Source of the DNA: Pseudomonadota bacterium | GTDB taxonomy: Bacteria > Pseudomonadota > Gammaproteobacteria > Burkholderiales > Nitrosomonadaceae | DNA: 64,000 nucleotides | NCBI GenBank assembly: GCA_018240285.1 | Contig: JAFEGA010000013.1 | Coordinates: forward strand, 1-64,000 | Direction: 5' to 3' | Shown here: piece by piece, positions 28,653-38,863 of the stretch | Numbering within the stretch: the first letter of the stretch is position 1 | Layout of the letters: every line of letters starts with the position of its first letter | Translations under genes and position numbers: made by a program | Notes under the pieces: generated by a model | The model's database searches: none | What the model saw: only the letters and a program-made list of their open reading frames with translations | What the model was told of the DNA's origin: nothing

Positions 28653-31034
28653 ATGAGATTCAATATACTTGCATTTGTTTCAGGCGTCGGCTTGTTGCAG
28701 CAACAAGCGCAGCTACCGCAAACAGAGTGGAGTTGGATTTTAATCTTGATCGCCATCATTATCGGGTTGATGTGGCGGCGTTATGCAGTAATGAAGTATA
28801 TTGCACTACGCAAAATTTTAGTGGGATTGCTTTGTCTGGGAATAGGTTTCTTTTGGGCTGCCGCATTTGCGCAGTGGCGCTTGTCCGATATCTTGCCGCA
28901 CGACTGGGAACGCAAAGATATTCAGATCACTGGCGTTGTGGCGAGTGTGCAACCGGAAAATGATCGCGGCATCCGTTTCCGCTTCGATGTGGAACAGGTG
29001 CTCACCGAAGGGGCAGTGGTTCCTCAGCATTTGGCATTATCCTGGTTCAAAACACGACCGGCGGAAACGGCAGACAAGTCTTTACCAGTGCTTCATGCGG
29101 GAGAGCGCTGGCGCATTACGGTCCGGCTGAAACAGCCGCATGGCAACATGAATCCGCATGGTTTCGATTATGAAGCGTGGGCGCTGGAACGCAATATCCG
29201 CGCAACCGGATATGTGCGTCCTTCCATTGATAATCAGCGTTTGCAGGCTTGGGTTCCAGCGGTTGCCTATTGGATTGAACATATTCGTGAAGAAATCCTG
29301 CATCGCTTTGCGGCAAATTTATCCGGTCAAGCTTACACCGGTATTTTGCAAGCTTTGGCCATCGGTGAACAGCATGTTATTCCGCGCGATCAGTGGCAAA
29401 TTTTTACCCGCACCGGAACCAATCACCTGATGGCAATTTCCGGCTTGCATATCACGATGGTCTCCAGCATGGTTTTTGCACTGGTTTTCTGGTTATGGCG
29501 CTGGAGTGCTTATTTAACGCTACGTTTACCGGCGTACCGGGCTGCTACTATCGCAGGATTGCTGGCGGCTTTTGCCTATACCGTACTATCCGGTTTTGCC
29601 ATCCCGGCACAACGGACACTCTACATGCTTGCCGTAGTGGCGGTTGCGTTATGGCGAGGACAGCAGGCTTCCGCAACCGCGGTGCTGGCATGGGCGTTAT
29701 TTTGGGTGATTTTGCTCGATCCATGGGCCGTGAACGCGCCCGGGTTTTGGTTGTCATTCGGCGCTATTGCGATCATCATGCTGATTACGGTGGGGAGGAT
29801 TGGTGCAAGCCATTGGCTTACCGGTTGGGTGCGGGTTCAGTGGGCAATTACACTGGGGTTAATTCCATTATTGCTGGTCTTTTTCCAGCAAGTACCGATG
29901 CTGTCGCCGCTCGCCAATGCCATTGCCATTCCTCTGATCAGTCTCGCGGTTGTGCCGCTAACGTTGCTGGCCGCGATACCGCTGTTTGATTTTGTGTTGC
30001 CTTGGGCGCACATGCTTTTAAGCTTCCTGATGACGATTCTTCGCTCATTGAGCGATTTCCCGCAAGCCGTATGGCAACAGCATGCGCCACCGCTGTGGAC
30101 GATCATCGTGGCCGCTATTGGAATTCTATGGGCGCTGCTACCGGGAAGCTTGGGGAGAGGCTTCTTCGCCGGTTTTCCGGCTCGCTGGCTGGGTGTGATT
30201 GCATTATTACCGTTGTTCTGGATACCGCCATCTCAACCTGGAACCGGTGAATTATGGTTGGCGGTGCTGGATGTCGGTCAGGGATTGGCTGTCGTGGCGC
30301 GCACTGAACATCATGCAATGGTGTTTGATACCGGCCCCGGGTTTGGTGATAGCGATAGCGGTAAGCGCATTATTGTGCCTTATTTGAGAGGCGAGGGTAT
30401 ACGGCAATTGGATGCCTTGATTGTGTCGCACGCGGATAACGATCATAGCGGCGGCGCACTGTCGGTAATGGCTGAGATACCGGTTGAGCTGCTGCTGTCA
30501 TCTTTACCAGACGCTCACCCCATAGCGCGCGCTGCAACTCGTACCGTTCATTGCCACGCCGGGCATTCCTGGTACTGGGATGGGGTGCATTTTGAATTGC
30601 TGCATCCACTGGCGCAGGATTATGCCAATCCGCAACGCCGGATGAATGCGAACAGCTGTGTATTAAAGATTTCATCTGCTCATGGCAGTATCTTGATACC
30701 GGCGGATATCGAGAGTAAAGATGAGCAAACATTGCTTAGCCACGCTGGTAATAAGCTTGCGGCAACAGTTCTGATTGCGCCGCATCATGGCAGCTTAACT
30801 TCATCAACGGCTGATTTTGTAAATCAAGTGAACCCAGCGCTGACGATTTTTACCGTAGGCTATTTAAATCGCTATGATCATCCGCATGAAACTGTTATGG
30901 ATCGTTACCTCAATGCGAACAGCAATTTGCTACGCAGTGACAGAGACGGTGCAATTTTGCTGCGGTTTGCGCAAAGTGAGTGGTCGGCTGAAAGCTGGCG
31001 GAAACTATACCGGCGCTATTGGCATTACCGCTGA
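28653..31034 (+). CDS. comEC: ComEC/Rec2 DNA uptake channel
   Basis: Inner-membrane channel for single-stranded DNA uptake in natural transformation. Architecture: hydrophobic N-terminus plus DUF4131 region (1-200), a multi-helix Competence domain (about 230-500, with the GxNHLMAISGLHITM signature), and a C-terminal metallo-beta-lactamase-like domain (about 535-770; LDVGQGLAVVART, FDTGPGFGDSDSG, SHADNDHSGG, APHHGSLTSS). 793 residues, full length. I take the ATG at 28653 over an immediately preceding TTG. Divergent from the PAS kinase; no other competence gene is in the window. Confidence 0.93.
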   Translation: MRFNILAFVSGVGLLQQQAQLPQTEWSWILILIAIIIGLMWRRYAVMKYIALRKILVGLLCLGIGFFWAAAFAQWRLSDILPHDWERKDIQITGVVASVQPENDRGIRFRFDVEQVLTEGAVVPQHLALSWFKTRPAETADKSLPVLHAGERWRITVRLKQPHGNMNPHGFDYEAWALERNIRATGYVRPSIDNQRLQAWVPAVAYWIEHIREEILHRFAANLSGQAYTGILQALAIGEQHVIPRDQWQIFTRTGTNHLMAISGLHITMVSSMVFALVFWLWRWSAYLTLRLPAYRAATIAGLLAAFAYTVLSGFAIPAQRTLYMLAVVAVALWRGQQASATAVLAWALFWVILLDPWAVNAPGFWLSFGAIAIIMLITVGRIGASHWLTGWVRVQWAITLGLIPLLLVFFQQVPMLSPLANAIAIPLISLAVVPLTLLAAIPLFDFVLPWAHMLLSFLMTILRSLSDFPQAVWQQHAPPLWTIIVAAIGILWALLPGSLGRGFFAGFPARWLGVIALLPLFWIPPSQPGTGELWLAVLDVGQGLAVVARTEHHAMVFDTGPGFGDSDSGKRIIVPYLRGEGIRQLDALIVSHADNDHSGGALSVMAEIPVELLLSSLPDAHPIARAATRTVHCHAGHSWYWDGVHFELLHPLAQDYANPQRRMNANSCVLKISSAHGSILIPADIESKDEQTLLSHAGNKLAATVLIAPHHGSLTSSTADFVNQVNPALTIFTVGYLNRYDHPHETVMDRYLNANSNLLRSDRDGAILLRFAQSEWSAESWRKLYRRYWHYR

Positions 31035-31106
31035 ATCCAGCAATTTGACAAGGTAAAAATTCCGATGGCGCTTAATTAAATGTTTGGAATGAAAACCAGT
31101 TCAATA

Positions 31107-32531
31107 TCAATCGGGTAGTTCGATATTGTTAAAAATGATGGTGAAAGAAGTACCCGCACCGGGTTCGCTGGTTACTTTGATTTTTAGTTTATTATTCTCC
31201 GCGGCAATTTTTACGATCGATAAACCGATTCCGCTGGTCGCCTTGTTATGCAATGCTGCCCGAGGTGAATAAAAATATTCATTAAATATATTGGGCAAGT
31301 CTTTGTTCTCTATGCCGATGCCATGATCAGTGACGGTAATGGTGGCACTTTGATCACGCCTGTTAACAGCGGATGCAATTTCAACCGATGTATTATTATG
31401 CGAATAAGTGATGGCATTGGTAATAATATTTTCCAGAAGAATATCAAGTTGATCAGGGATAACTTTGCAGACAAAATTATCAATCGATAAATTGAACTTG
31501 ATATGTTTTGCGTTGGCAACCGGTGTCAGTTTTTCAATGCATCGCTGCAAAGTAGTTTGAATATCGGCAGACTCGAAAACTGCAGTGTTCAAGCAGGTAT
31601 CTTTTAAACGCTCGAGTCTAAGTAAATCCAAAATCAAACTCGACATGCTTTGAGCGCGGCTATCAATCTTATCCAGTGCCTCGTTAACGCCGTCAGAAGC
31701 ATCGCCGCAATAACCTCCTTTGATCAGATTGATTTTGCTGCGGATGGCATCCAGCGGTGATTTAAGCTGATGTGTCATCAATACGGCGTATTGATCTTTT
31801 TCAACCTGCGCCTGATTGATTTGTTTGTAAGCATCTAAAAGATGACGTTCATGAGCACGAACAATCAAGGAAAGTCTAGACACCACATACCAAACGATAA
31901 TAAACAAGATGTCGAGAAAAAACATCCATAGTATCGCCCCTTCTTTGCGTGAACTTTCGGACAATATATTGCTGCCGAGTAGATTCGAAAGGGGTGTCTG
32001 AGCGGTCAGAAAATTATCGATGACGATCACAATCGTGTCCATGAAACAGACTAAGATCGTGACATACAAACTTTCACGCGTAGAAAAAAAGATGCAAGCA
32101 AGCGCGATATGTAATACATAGAAGAAGGAAATCGGCGTGGTGGTGCTACCGATATAATGCACGACAACCGATAAACAGATCAGATCGATTATGATCTGTA
32201 TCCACAAATTAATGGTAGGTGAATTGTATTTACTGGGTTTGCAGTAATCTAATGCGAAGATGTAAGCGATATTGGCAATCACCAATACAATAATCACCGC
32301 AACTGGCCATTTTTGCTGCTCGCTGATACCAAATTGCGTCAGAACATCCGATGCGGACAGCATCAAGATTTCGAAAAAAACCAGTGTGACAATCAAAGCC
32401 CAACGAAAAGTAATAAACCAACGAATATTGCTGATTAAAACATCGTCGCTGAGTTTGAGTTTGTCTCCTTTTATTTCAAGCAGAATATTCTGGTTATTAG
32501 GTTTATCCCAGGAAAATTCCGTAGTTGCCAT
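31107..32531 (-). CDS. Membrane sensor histidine kinase
   Basis: A 474-residue kinase whose N-terminal half is a bundle of about six hydrophobic segments (residues 35-235) with only short loops, so it probably senses a membrane-associated or intramembrane signal rather than a periplasmic ligand. The kinase core has phospho-accepting His254 in LMTHQLKSP, an N-box (LLENIITNAITYSHNN), DHGIGI and SGIGLSI. No HAMP or PAS domain is seen. It follows its likely partner, a receiver-only regulator, by 15 bases. Confidence 0.88.
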   Translation of the reverse strand: MATTEFSWDKPNNQNILLEIKGDKLKLSDDVLISNIRWFITFRWALIVTLVFFEILMLSASDVLTQFGISEQQKWPVAVIIVLVIANIAYIFALDYCKPSKYNSPTINLWIQIIIDLICLSVVVHYIGSTTTPISFFYVLHIALACIFFSTRESLYVTILVCFMDTIVIVIDNFLTAQTPLSNLLGSNILSESSRKEGAILWMFFLDILFIIVWYVVSRLSLIVRAHERHLLDAYKQINQAQVEKDQYAVLMTHQLKSPLDAIRSKINLIKGGYCGDASDGVNEALDKIDSRAQSMSSLILDLLRLERLKDTCLNTAVFESADIQTTLQRCIEKLTPVANAKHIKFNLSIDNFVCKVIPDQLDILLENIITNAITYSHNNTSVEIASAVNRRDQSATITVTDHGIGIENKDLPNIFNEYFYSPRAALHNKATSGIGLSIVKIAAENNKLKIKVTSEPGAGTSFTIIFNNIELPD

Positions 32532-32546
32532 ACTTGCAAATTCCAG

Positions 32547-32936
32547 TTAGGCAGCTGCTCCCGTCTGCTTCAAACGGTCGTTGATCGTTGCCAGCAGGCT
32601 GACGGGTTCAACGGGTTTTTCCATAATACATACCCATTCATGCGATCCATCCTCGAAATAAGGTCTGATCATATCGCCCAGCGAGGTCAGAAAAATGGTT
32701 TGTATTTGCGGAAAACGCTTGTGTATTTTTGCATAAGTGGTCAAGCCGGAATCCATCGATTCAACCATCACGTCCAGAATTGCCAGATCGGGGCGCTTGC
32801 TTTCATCTTCCAAGGAATCGATAAATTCCTGCATCGACAGATAACTGTCGACTTCATAGCCGTTTTTACTAAGAATCCGTCCAACCGCCTCGCGGATATC
32901 CGCGTCATCGTCAACATGTGCAATTCGTAGTACCAT
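32547..32936 (-). CDS. Single-domain response regulator
   Basis: A 129-residue receiver with no output domain. Acidic cluster DDD at 9-11, phospho-acceptor Asp55 (ILDVMVES), switch Thr in FLTS, and conserved Lys in MEKPV are all present. It precedes the membrane kinase in one operon, so it may be a phosphate shuttle or act by protein contact as CheY does. The ribosome site is AAGGAGAATT just before the ATG. Confidence 0.9.
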   Translation of the reverse strand: MVLRIAHVDDDADIREAVGRILSKNGYEVDSYLSMQEFIDSLEDESKRPDLAILDVMVESMDSGLTTYAKIHKRFPQIQTIFLTSLGDMIRPYFEDGSHEWVCIMEKPVEPVSLLATINDRLKQTGAAA

Positions 32937-33157
32937 TTTAATTCTCCTTACTTCGTAATGTGAGCCCGGAAATTAAGCCTTTTAGAGAAACCGTTTGCTC
33001 ACCGGGGATATTCTTGAGCCGATCATATCTTAGCAAATGTGAAGAAGATGTGAAGGATAAATATTAGCGCCATACATAAAATGAGAATTTTCTTTTTATG
33101 GTTAAGTTAATTCGAAAAAATTGATCTTTCCATCCCCATTTCTTGAGTACTTACAGA

Positions 33158-36100
33158 TTACGATGTGGAAAATGCAAAGTAATTCAATAAATACCCCCCG
33201 CCGGCGCTACCAAGCGGAATCAACCACGATAGAACCATTGGATGTTGTGTTAGCGGCAGAAAAGGCCCTTTGTTAAGATTTTCTATTTCAGTAATTAGCA
33301 ATTTTACTTGAGAAGAATTTTCTGAATTGTTGTTCTGTATTAATGCATTCAATCTTTTAAGGATTTTTTCTCTGGCTAATTTCGCCGCTCTCGTCAACCG
33401 GAATGTACTGCACCAGGCGATGAACACAATAAAGCCGATAATAATAAAAAGTGATGTTGTGAATTGCCAATTATCAAAGTAAGAATTGCGCGCCAAAATG
33501 AAGAGGAATAGAAAAATGAAGGGGTAGTAAATAAACCCATTGATGGTTTCAGTGGCTTTATAAATGATGTTCATCAGAATTTTATCTTTTACTGCGGCAT
33601 CCGGTAGATTGGATTTTTGGCGATACTTATCGACTAACTTATTGTCAAAATTGATGTTTCTTTCTGTGAGCAAACTTACAAAGTGACTAGTTAAATGTGA
33701 AATATCCACGATGGCGAAAATTAAAGTGAAAAAGGCAAATACTGCGGCAATAACAACCCCGGTGGAAATGTCGAAATTGCACTTGCCTCTGAAAGGAATG
33801 CTAGGGTTAAAAAAATCTTCCCAAAATCCGAAAAAAAGAATACACAAAAAATAAATCAAAAACAGAATCGATATTCGTAAAGCAACATTCGGAAATTTTC
33901 TGTAGGTAGAATATTCACACCAAAGTTCTGAAAATTTAACAGGCTCATTACTTTTTGCTTTCCTCCAATTATCAATCCAAAGATACTTGCAGAAATAATC
34001 TGTATTGCCTGACCATAACGAGAGATTCTCTGCTTTCCCTGCCTGGACGGCTTCACTATTGCATACACTGGGTAAGTAATCTTCTTTGATGGAATCATCG
34101 CCTTTCTTGATCTGATCGCGTATTACCCGAATAAAAATAATAACTAAAATGATTGTTGAAATCCTTATCATAGTGGCTGGCCAGGAACTAATACCGCTGC
34201 TGAAAGATAAAGGCTCAGACCCTAGATCCCTATTGAATAGTACGAAACAATAAAAAACGATCAAAATAAGAAAAAGACCAGCAATTACCCAGATACCAAA
34301 GTGATACCGTCTCGGAAGAACAAGCTGTAAGAGTATCGTTAAAGGGAAAATGCCAATTATTATTAATAATGCAAATATAGGGTTATTGTTTTTAGCATTT
34401 TCCGGTTCTGGATGAATGCTGTTTGTGCGGTTGCTGCTATGACTAAGATCAATCGCGCCATAATTACCAATCTCAAACATCCGTGGTTCTGCGGTCCATT
34501 CATTAGCTTTATCCTGCGCAGATTTACCACAAAGTCCAATCTCACCGTGGCATTGCATTGCAAGTAAAATCGTTAAATAGATAGAAGTTTGATAGACATC
34601 TCTGAATGGTGCGCCTTTTTTCTGTACGATATTACTTCCAACCTGCACTTCATCGTTGAGTTGCAAACCAAAGGGCGATGCAACCAGTAAATTGCGCGTC
34701 CATTTGATTTCAGCCGGATAAAACAGCCGCGCATCGAGATCGGTTGTGAAAAAGAGCGTTTTGGGAAATTTCTTCCGTAGAGCCTGTAATATCAGCAACT
34801 TGTCGTAAGTATCACTACCCGTAATGCCAATCGCCTTAATGCCGCCTTCACTGGCATGTTGATTGTCCAATCGTTTTATTTGCTCGGCAAGGCTGCGTAA
34901 ATAATCAAGCTGGCTTGACCCCACGGGACGTTCTACAGTGTCTTTTGTTTCCTGGTTGTTGGGGTTATTTGCTTGCGATTCCTTATTTTTGTTGTCTTTC
35001 TGAGCCGGAGAATATTCCGAAGTAATACCATCCAATCCGCGTAGATAAGGAAAAGAGTGTACCCAGGGTGGATTACGGTTGCTATTTAATGACGATCTAA
35101 AAGAATGTGCCCAGTCTGACTGACTATTGTTGTTATCTGATGACGGTCTGATTGCATCCAACAGAGATTCGGTCAGTTCTTGCGAATAAAATGTATCTCT
35201 TTCGCCAATCAGTGCAATATGATGCGGTTTATGATTGTCCGCTAGCATAAACCCGGACAGGCCATTACACTTTCTTTCAATAGCTTGTGTGCTTCCAGCG
35301 TGATAAGGAATTACGCCCCGTAATGCGAGTTCACAGAGAATCGTGTTGGCTAATTTATCTTGCGTACTGATTGTTCTTATAATTCTTGTGTTAAGCCATT
35401 CTCTGTTTTTCTGATTACGGGAACCAAAATCCTTATCCAATCGCTCCTCTTTCACGGTGGCGGTAGCTGTGTATATATAACTATCTTCAAGATTCTTATA
35501 GAGAGATACGCTGAAATTACCGGTATCGTTAGCATTAGCATCATCAGTTGAACTTATATCAAAGCTGAGCTTTGATATTTCACGATACATTTCCTTTAAT
35601 GAGTCGGATCCGGCGGGGCCGATTATGCTGAGATGACTCGAAGGTTCTTTAATACCCAGTTCCTTTTTCAGGAAAGCGATGGTATTGAGGGGTGCTTTAG
35701 AGGCCGTGAATCCGCTATTATCCAGCCAGAGTACTAAAATTTTATTGGCATCGTTGTTTTTTTGGTGTTTAAACCATTCGTAGGGCATAAAAGCCCCCAT
35801 ATGACAGAAGTGCACCTTTTCTTTCAGTTTATTCAGTTCTTCTTTGTCTTTATTTTCGGCCAATTGAGCAGCACGCAATTCTCGCAATACTGCATCGCAA
35901 GTTTCTTTAAATTCGACAAATTCGACGTGCTCAGGATCCTGAGGTGTATAGGCTAAATCTGTTAATGCGGATATCACCGCATACCGGGCACGCAGCCGCC
36001 GTTCTTTATCTTCGGCATAAGGGCCACCCGGCACCATTACTGCGAGAACATGTAGTTTTTCATTAAAGCTTTTTCTATCTATTTTTATCTTGCATCTCAG

Positions 36101-36586
36101 TTCTTCGATCGAATGAGCCAATATTTTTGAATCCTTATAGGCTTTTTTCCTGTCTCCCATGTCACCTTGGTCGTAACAAACGCGTGTGGGGCCATGATTG
36201 TATTCGTAACCAAATTGATCTGAAAGCTCGGGAAATAGAATCAAAGAATTTTTCCCATCGCCATCGTTGCGGGCGTTTTTAAACGTGATCTTGCCATGCC
36301 CATCGAGCGAATAGTGAAAGGATATTTCATCGGGTGTTGTCAGATTAATCGAGGCATTTTGGGTTTGCCGGTGTTGTTTACGATGCTCTTCCACGGCTTG
36401 AAACGGATCTTGCCATAACCGGGAACGCACATCTTCGCTGACGGTTCTTTCCGAATCGATCGTGGGTGGCCGGTTGGATTTGAGAATTGATTCCTGCGCG
36501 GCAAAAAGACTTAACAGGATGGCGACGATTGCTATTCCTGGTGTTGCTAGAGAGGATTTCTCATCGGGTTTATTTTGCTCACTCAT
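33158..36586 (-). CDS. Large membrane protein with periplasmic binding-fold domain, unknown
   Basis: A 1142-residue protein I cannot assign to a named family. An N-terminal membrane segment (about 11-33) is followed by a roughly 700-residue region, then eight or so membrane segments between about 733 and 1140 with short loops. Several stretches of the large region read like alternating strands and helices of type I periplasmic binding proteins (ILVLWLDNSGF near 282; HIALIGERDTFYSQ; AIGITGSDTYDKLLILQAL near 584; FFTTDLDARLFYP), with a low-complexity Asn/Lys/Gln insert between them. The topology suggests a periplasmic sensing domain and a membrane output. It stands alone, AT-richer than the hydrogenase genes nearby, ATG preceded by AGGAGATATATC. 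No catalytic motif was recognised. Confidence 0.75.
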   Translation of the reverse strand: MSEQNKPDEKSSLATPGIAIVAILLSLFAAQESILKSNRPPTIDSERTVSEDVRSRLWQDPFQAVEEHRKQHRQTQNASINLTTPDEISFHYSLDGHGKITFKNARNDGDGKNSLILFPELSDQFGYEYNHGPTRVCYDQGDMGDRKKAYKDSKILAHSIEELRCKIKIDRKSFNEKLHVLAVMVPGGPYAEDKERRLRARYAVISALTDLAYTPQDPEHVEFVEFKETCDAVLRELRAAQLAENKDKEELNKLKEKVHFCHMGAFMPYEWFKHQKNNDANKILVLWLDNSGFTASKAPLNTIAFLKKELGIKEPSSHLSIIGPAGSDSLKEMYREISKLSFDISSTDDANANDTGNFSVSLYKNLEDSYIYTATATVKEERLDKDFGSRNQKNREWLNTRIIRTISTQDKLANTILCELALRGVIPYHAGSTQAIERKCNGLSGFMLADNHKPHHIALIGERDTFYSQELTESLLDAIRPSSDNNNSQSDWAHSFRSSLNSNRNPPWVHSFPYLRGLDGITSEYSPAQKDNKNKESQANNPNNQETKDTVERPVGSSQLDYLRSLAEQIKRLDNQHASEGGIKAIGITGSDTYDKLLILQALRKKFPKTLFFTTDLDARLFYPAEIKWTRNLLVASPFGLQLNDEVQVGSNIVQKKGAPFRDVYQTSIYLTILLAMQCHGEIGLCGKSAQDKANEWTAEPRMFEIGNYGAIDLSHSSNRTNSIHPEPENAKNNNPIFALLIIIGIFPLTILLQLVLPRRYHFGIWVIAGLFLILIVFYCFVLFNRDLGSEPLSFSSGISSWPATMIRISTIILVIIFIRVIRDQIKKGDDSIKEDYLPSVCNSEAVQAGKAENLSLWSGNTDYFCKYLWIDNWRKAKSNEPVKFSELWCEYSTYRKFPNVALRISILFLIYFLCILFFGFWEDFFNPSIPFRGKCNFDISTGVVIAAVFAFFTLIFAIVDISHLTSHFVSLLTERNINFDNKLVDKYRQKSNLPDAAVKDKILMNIIYKATETINGFIYYPFIFLFLFILARNSYFDNWQFTTSLFIIIGFIVFIAWCSTFRLTRAAKLAREKILKRLNALIQNNNSENSSQVKLLITEIENLNKGPFLPLTQHPMVLSWLIPLGSAGGGYLLNYFAFSTS

Positions 36587-36761
36587 GATATATCTCCTTG
36601 ATGATTATCATGTGCTGCGTATTTATTTGTCATTGTGACAAATAAATGACGCATTGTCCGTGATAATAATCACAGTCTTGAGCGGCGCTAACGGTATATC
36701 GATAAGGTTTTTAGGCGAATTGCTTGAAATTTATGAAGCGATTTTTTATTGCTGAAATGAC

Positions 36762-37616
36762 TCAATGAACTGTCGGCCCCGCTTCACGGAATATGGCGTC
36801 AACAGCCAAGGCATCCAGACGGTATTCACGGTTGCAAATATCATCGTGCACAACGACTTCGCCGAATTCCTGCAGAATCGAATCGACTTCCGTCCGCCCG
36901 AGTGAACGCAGCATGGCATAGATCTTGGCGGGATCTTCATGACAACCGTATTGAACAGTTTGCGCATCATAGATGCGGATGGTTTCCTCATAAAACAGCC
37001 GAGTCAGAATTTCTTCTGCAGTCAAATCGAATAAAGCATGGTCATGAACCGTTGCCGCCAAGGCTTCGGCGCGCGGCCAGCCGTCGGGATCCTTCTGATC
37101 GGCGGCGGGCAATTTCTGCAGCAGCAAACCGAAGACGGCGTTATCCGTGGTAATCAGGAACAGGCGTGATGGCAATTGCTCCGATTGCCGGAAATAATGT
37201 TCAAAGATTTCAGCGATATTATCGCCATCGAGCGGCACGATGCTCTGATAGCACTCGCGCATCGACGGCATATCCAAAGTGAGTACCAACCGGCCGTTCC
37301 CGAGCAAATCAGGCGCCGTCTGCGCAGTGATAGTTTGCTCGCATTTGGCCATGCCGCGCAGTTGCAGGGTGTCGGTGCAGTCGATGACCAGCATCGAAAC
37401 CGGGCCGCTGCCGTTCAATTGGATCGTCAAGCGGCCGGTTTGCTTCAGATTCTCGCCCAGCAACAAGGTGACTGCGCTCATTTCTCCCAGCAACCGGGAT
37501 ACCGGTTGCGGGTAATGGCGTCCGGTCAGCATCGCTTGCCAAACGGAATCCAGGTGCACCACGGCGCCGCGGATGTCCAGATTTTCCAGAAGAAAGCGCT
37601 GTACGTAATTACTCAT
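36762..37616 (-). CDS. hslO: Hsp33-family chaperone with incomplete zinc site
   Basis: Hsp33 (HslO) homologue of 284 residues; in E. coli this holdase is switched on by oxidation of four zinc-binding cysteines. The N-terminal fold is complete (RGAVVHLDSVWQ, LLGEMSAVTLLLG, GPVSMLVIDC, PDLLGNGRLVLTLD). In the C-terminal redox domain the linker motif RTEVDSILQEFGEVVVHDDIC aligns with E. coli, but only two of four cysteines remain: Cys225 and Cys261 match E. coli Cys232 and Cys268, while Glu227 and Asp258 replace the other two. The reading frame is intact. It is downstream of hypF on the same strand, about 36 bases on. Confidence 0.9.
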   Translation of the reverse strand: MSNYVQRFLLENLDIRGAVVHLDSVWQAMLTGRHYPQPVSRLLGEMSAVTLLLGENLKQTGRLTIQLNGSGPVSMLVIDCTDTLQLRGMAKCEQTITAQTAPDLLGNGRLVLTLDMPSMRECYQSIVPLDGDNIAEIFEHYFRQSEQLPSRLFLITTDNAVFGLLLQKLPAADQKDPDGWPRAEALAATVHDHALFDLTAEEILTRLFYEETIRIYDAQTVQYGCHEDPAKIYAMLRSLGRTEVDSILQEFGEVVVHDDICNREYRLDALAVDAIFREAGPTVH

Positions 37617-37651
37617 GGCAAGTTCCTAAGCAGTTTTACAAGAAAACGCCA

Positions 37652-38863
37652 TTATACCTGCATGTGTTGCAGCGCTACCCATGCCTGACCTAACGCAATC
37701 GCACTGTCGTCCGGTAATACTTGTTGCCCGCTGAATACATTAAAAGATGTGAAAGCCAACCGGCGGACTAAGCCGTTCCGCAATACGGCGTTGTGAAAAC
37801 ACCCGCCGCCTAACACCAGCCGTGAAATGCCGTGCTGCTTGCCGGCTTGTTCCACCCACGCCGCTAACCCCGCAGCCAGCGTCGCGTGGAAAAGCGCAGC
37901 GGCTAGATTGGTATGGTGAGCGGCATCATGATAATCGGCCATCGTCGCCAGTAACGGGGAAAAATCGAGTTGGTTGTTCGCATCAATGCGGTAGCCATCC
38001 GCCATTGCATCGGTTTCGCCATAGTGCTCGGCCAATTGTTGCAACTGGATCGCGGCTTGCGCTTCGTGCGATTGTAGTGCGCAGATTCCAAGTAAACCGG
38101 CGGCGGCGTCGAATAAACGTCCCATGCTGGAAGTGCGCGGGCAATTCACATTGCTTGCCAGCATCGCCGCCACCGTCGCGGCTGCCGGTTGATCCGGGAA
38201 ACGCCGGGTAATTTCAGCACCGCGGTTAAGCCGGGCGAGCGCGGCTGCGGCCATGCGCCAGGGTTCATGCGCCGCGCGGTCGCCGCCGGGTAAGGCCAGC
38301 GGTGTCAAATGACCGAGACGTTCAAACCGGGTGCCATCGACCAGCAGCAATTCACCGCCCCAGGGTGTGTTATCCGTTCCTAAACCAACCCCATCCAGCC
38401 CCAGGCCTAATACCGGTCCGGTCAATTGATGTTCAGCGCAGACGGCGGCGATATGGGCGTGGTGATGCTGTACCGCGAGCGACGGAATTTGCTGTTGTTC
38501 GGCATAAGCTTGCGCAAATTGCGTACTGTAAAAATCTGGGTGCAAATCGTGCGTAACGATGGCAGGTTGAATGGAATAATTCCGGCACATGCGCTGCACG
38601 GTGCGATCGAATTGATGGCGTGCGTCTGCTGTAGCCAAATCGCCGATGAGCGGGGAAATATATGCGCGGTTTCCTTGCGTCAGGCAGACGGTATTTTTTA
38701 GCCAGGCGCCGCAGGCTAAAACGGAAGGGCCACTAATGGCCAGGGAAATCTGTGTATCGGGCGGATTAGCCAAACCGGGAATCGAGCGCTTGTGCTGTAT
38801 GAGAGATTGCAGCGGCACGGTGGCAACCGGCCATGATCCAATCGATCCATTCTTGCATACCAC
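37652..38863 (-). CDS. hypF: Short HypF (Kae1-like carbamoyltransferase part only)
   Basis: Corresponds to the C-terminal half of HypF, which passes a carbamoyl group towards HypE for cyanide-ligand synthesis in [NiFe] hydrogenases. Present: the [13 protein letters not shown] start of the transferase domain, the HHHAHIAAV metal site (near 132-138), [19 protein letters not shown] and [16 protein letters not shown]. Absent: the acylphosphatase, zinc-finger and YrdC-like domains of the usual 750-residue HypF. At 403 residues it resembles short HypF forms reported in Cupriavidus. The start overlaps hypB by 98 bases, and a GTG 15 codons later is an alternative, still inside hypB. Confidence 0.85.
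   Translation of the reverse strand: MVCKNGSIGSWPVATVPLQSLIQHKRSIPGLANPPDTQISLAISGPSVLACGAWLKNTVCLTQGNRAYISPLIGDLATADARHQFDRTVQRMCRNYSIQPAIVTHDLHPDFYSTQFAQAYAEQQQIPSLAVQHHHAHIAAVCAEHQLTGPVLGLGLDGVGLGTDNTPWGGELLLVDGTRFERLGHLTPLALPGGDRAAHEPWRMAAAALARLNRGAEITRRFPDQPAAATVAAMLASNVNCPRTSSMGRLFDAAAGLLGICALQSHEAQAAIQLQQLAEHYGETDAMADGYRIDANNQLDFSPLLATMADYHDAAHHTNLAAALFHATLAAGLAAWVEQAGKQHGISRLVLGGGCFHNAVLRNGLVRRLAFTSFNVFSGQQVLPDDSAIALGQAWVALQHMQV

Noticed and set aside
37176-37688. 170-codon open frame on the plus strand
   Set aside because: Exactly antisense to hslO; composition and lack of motifs show it is a shadow of that gene.
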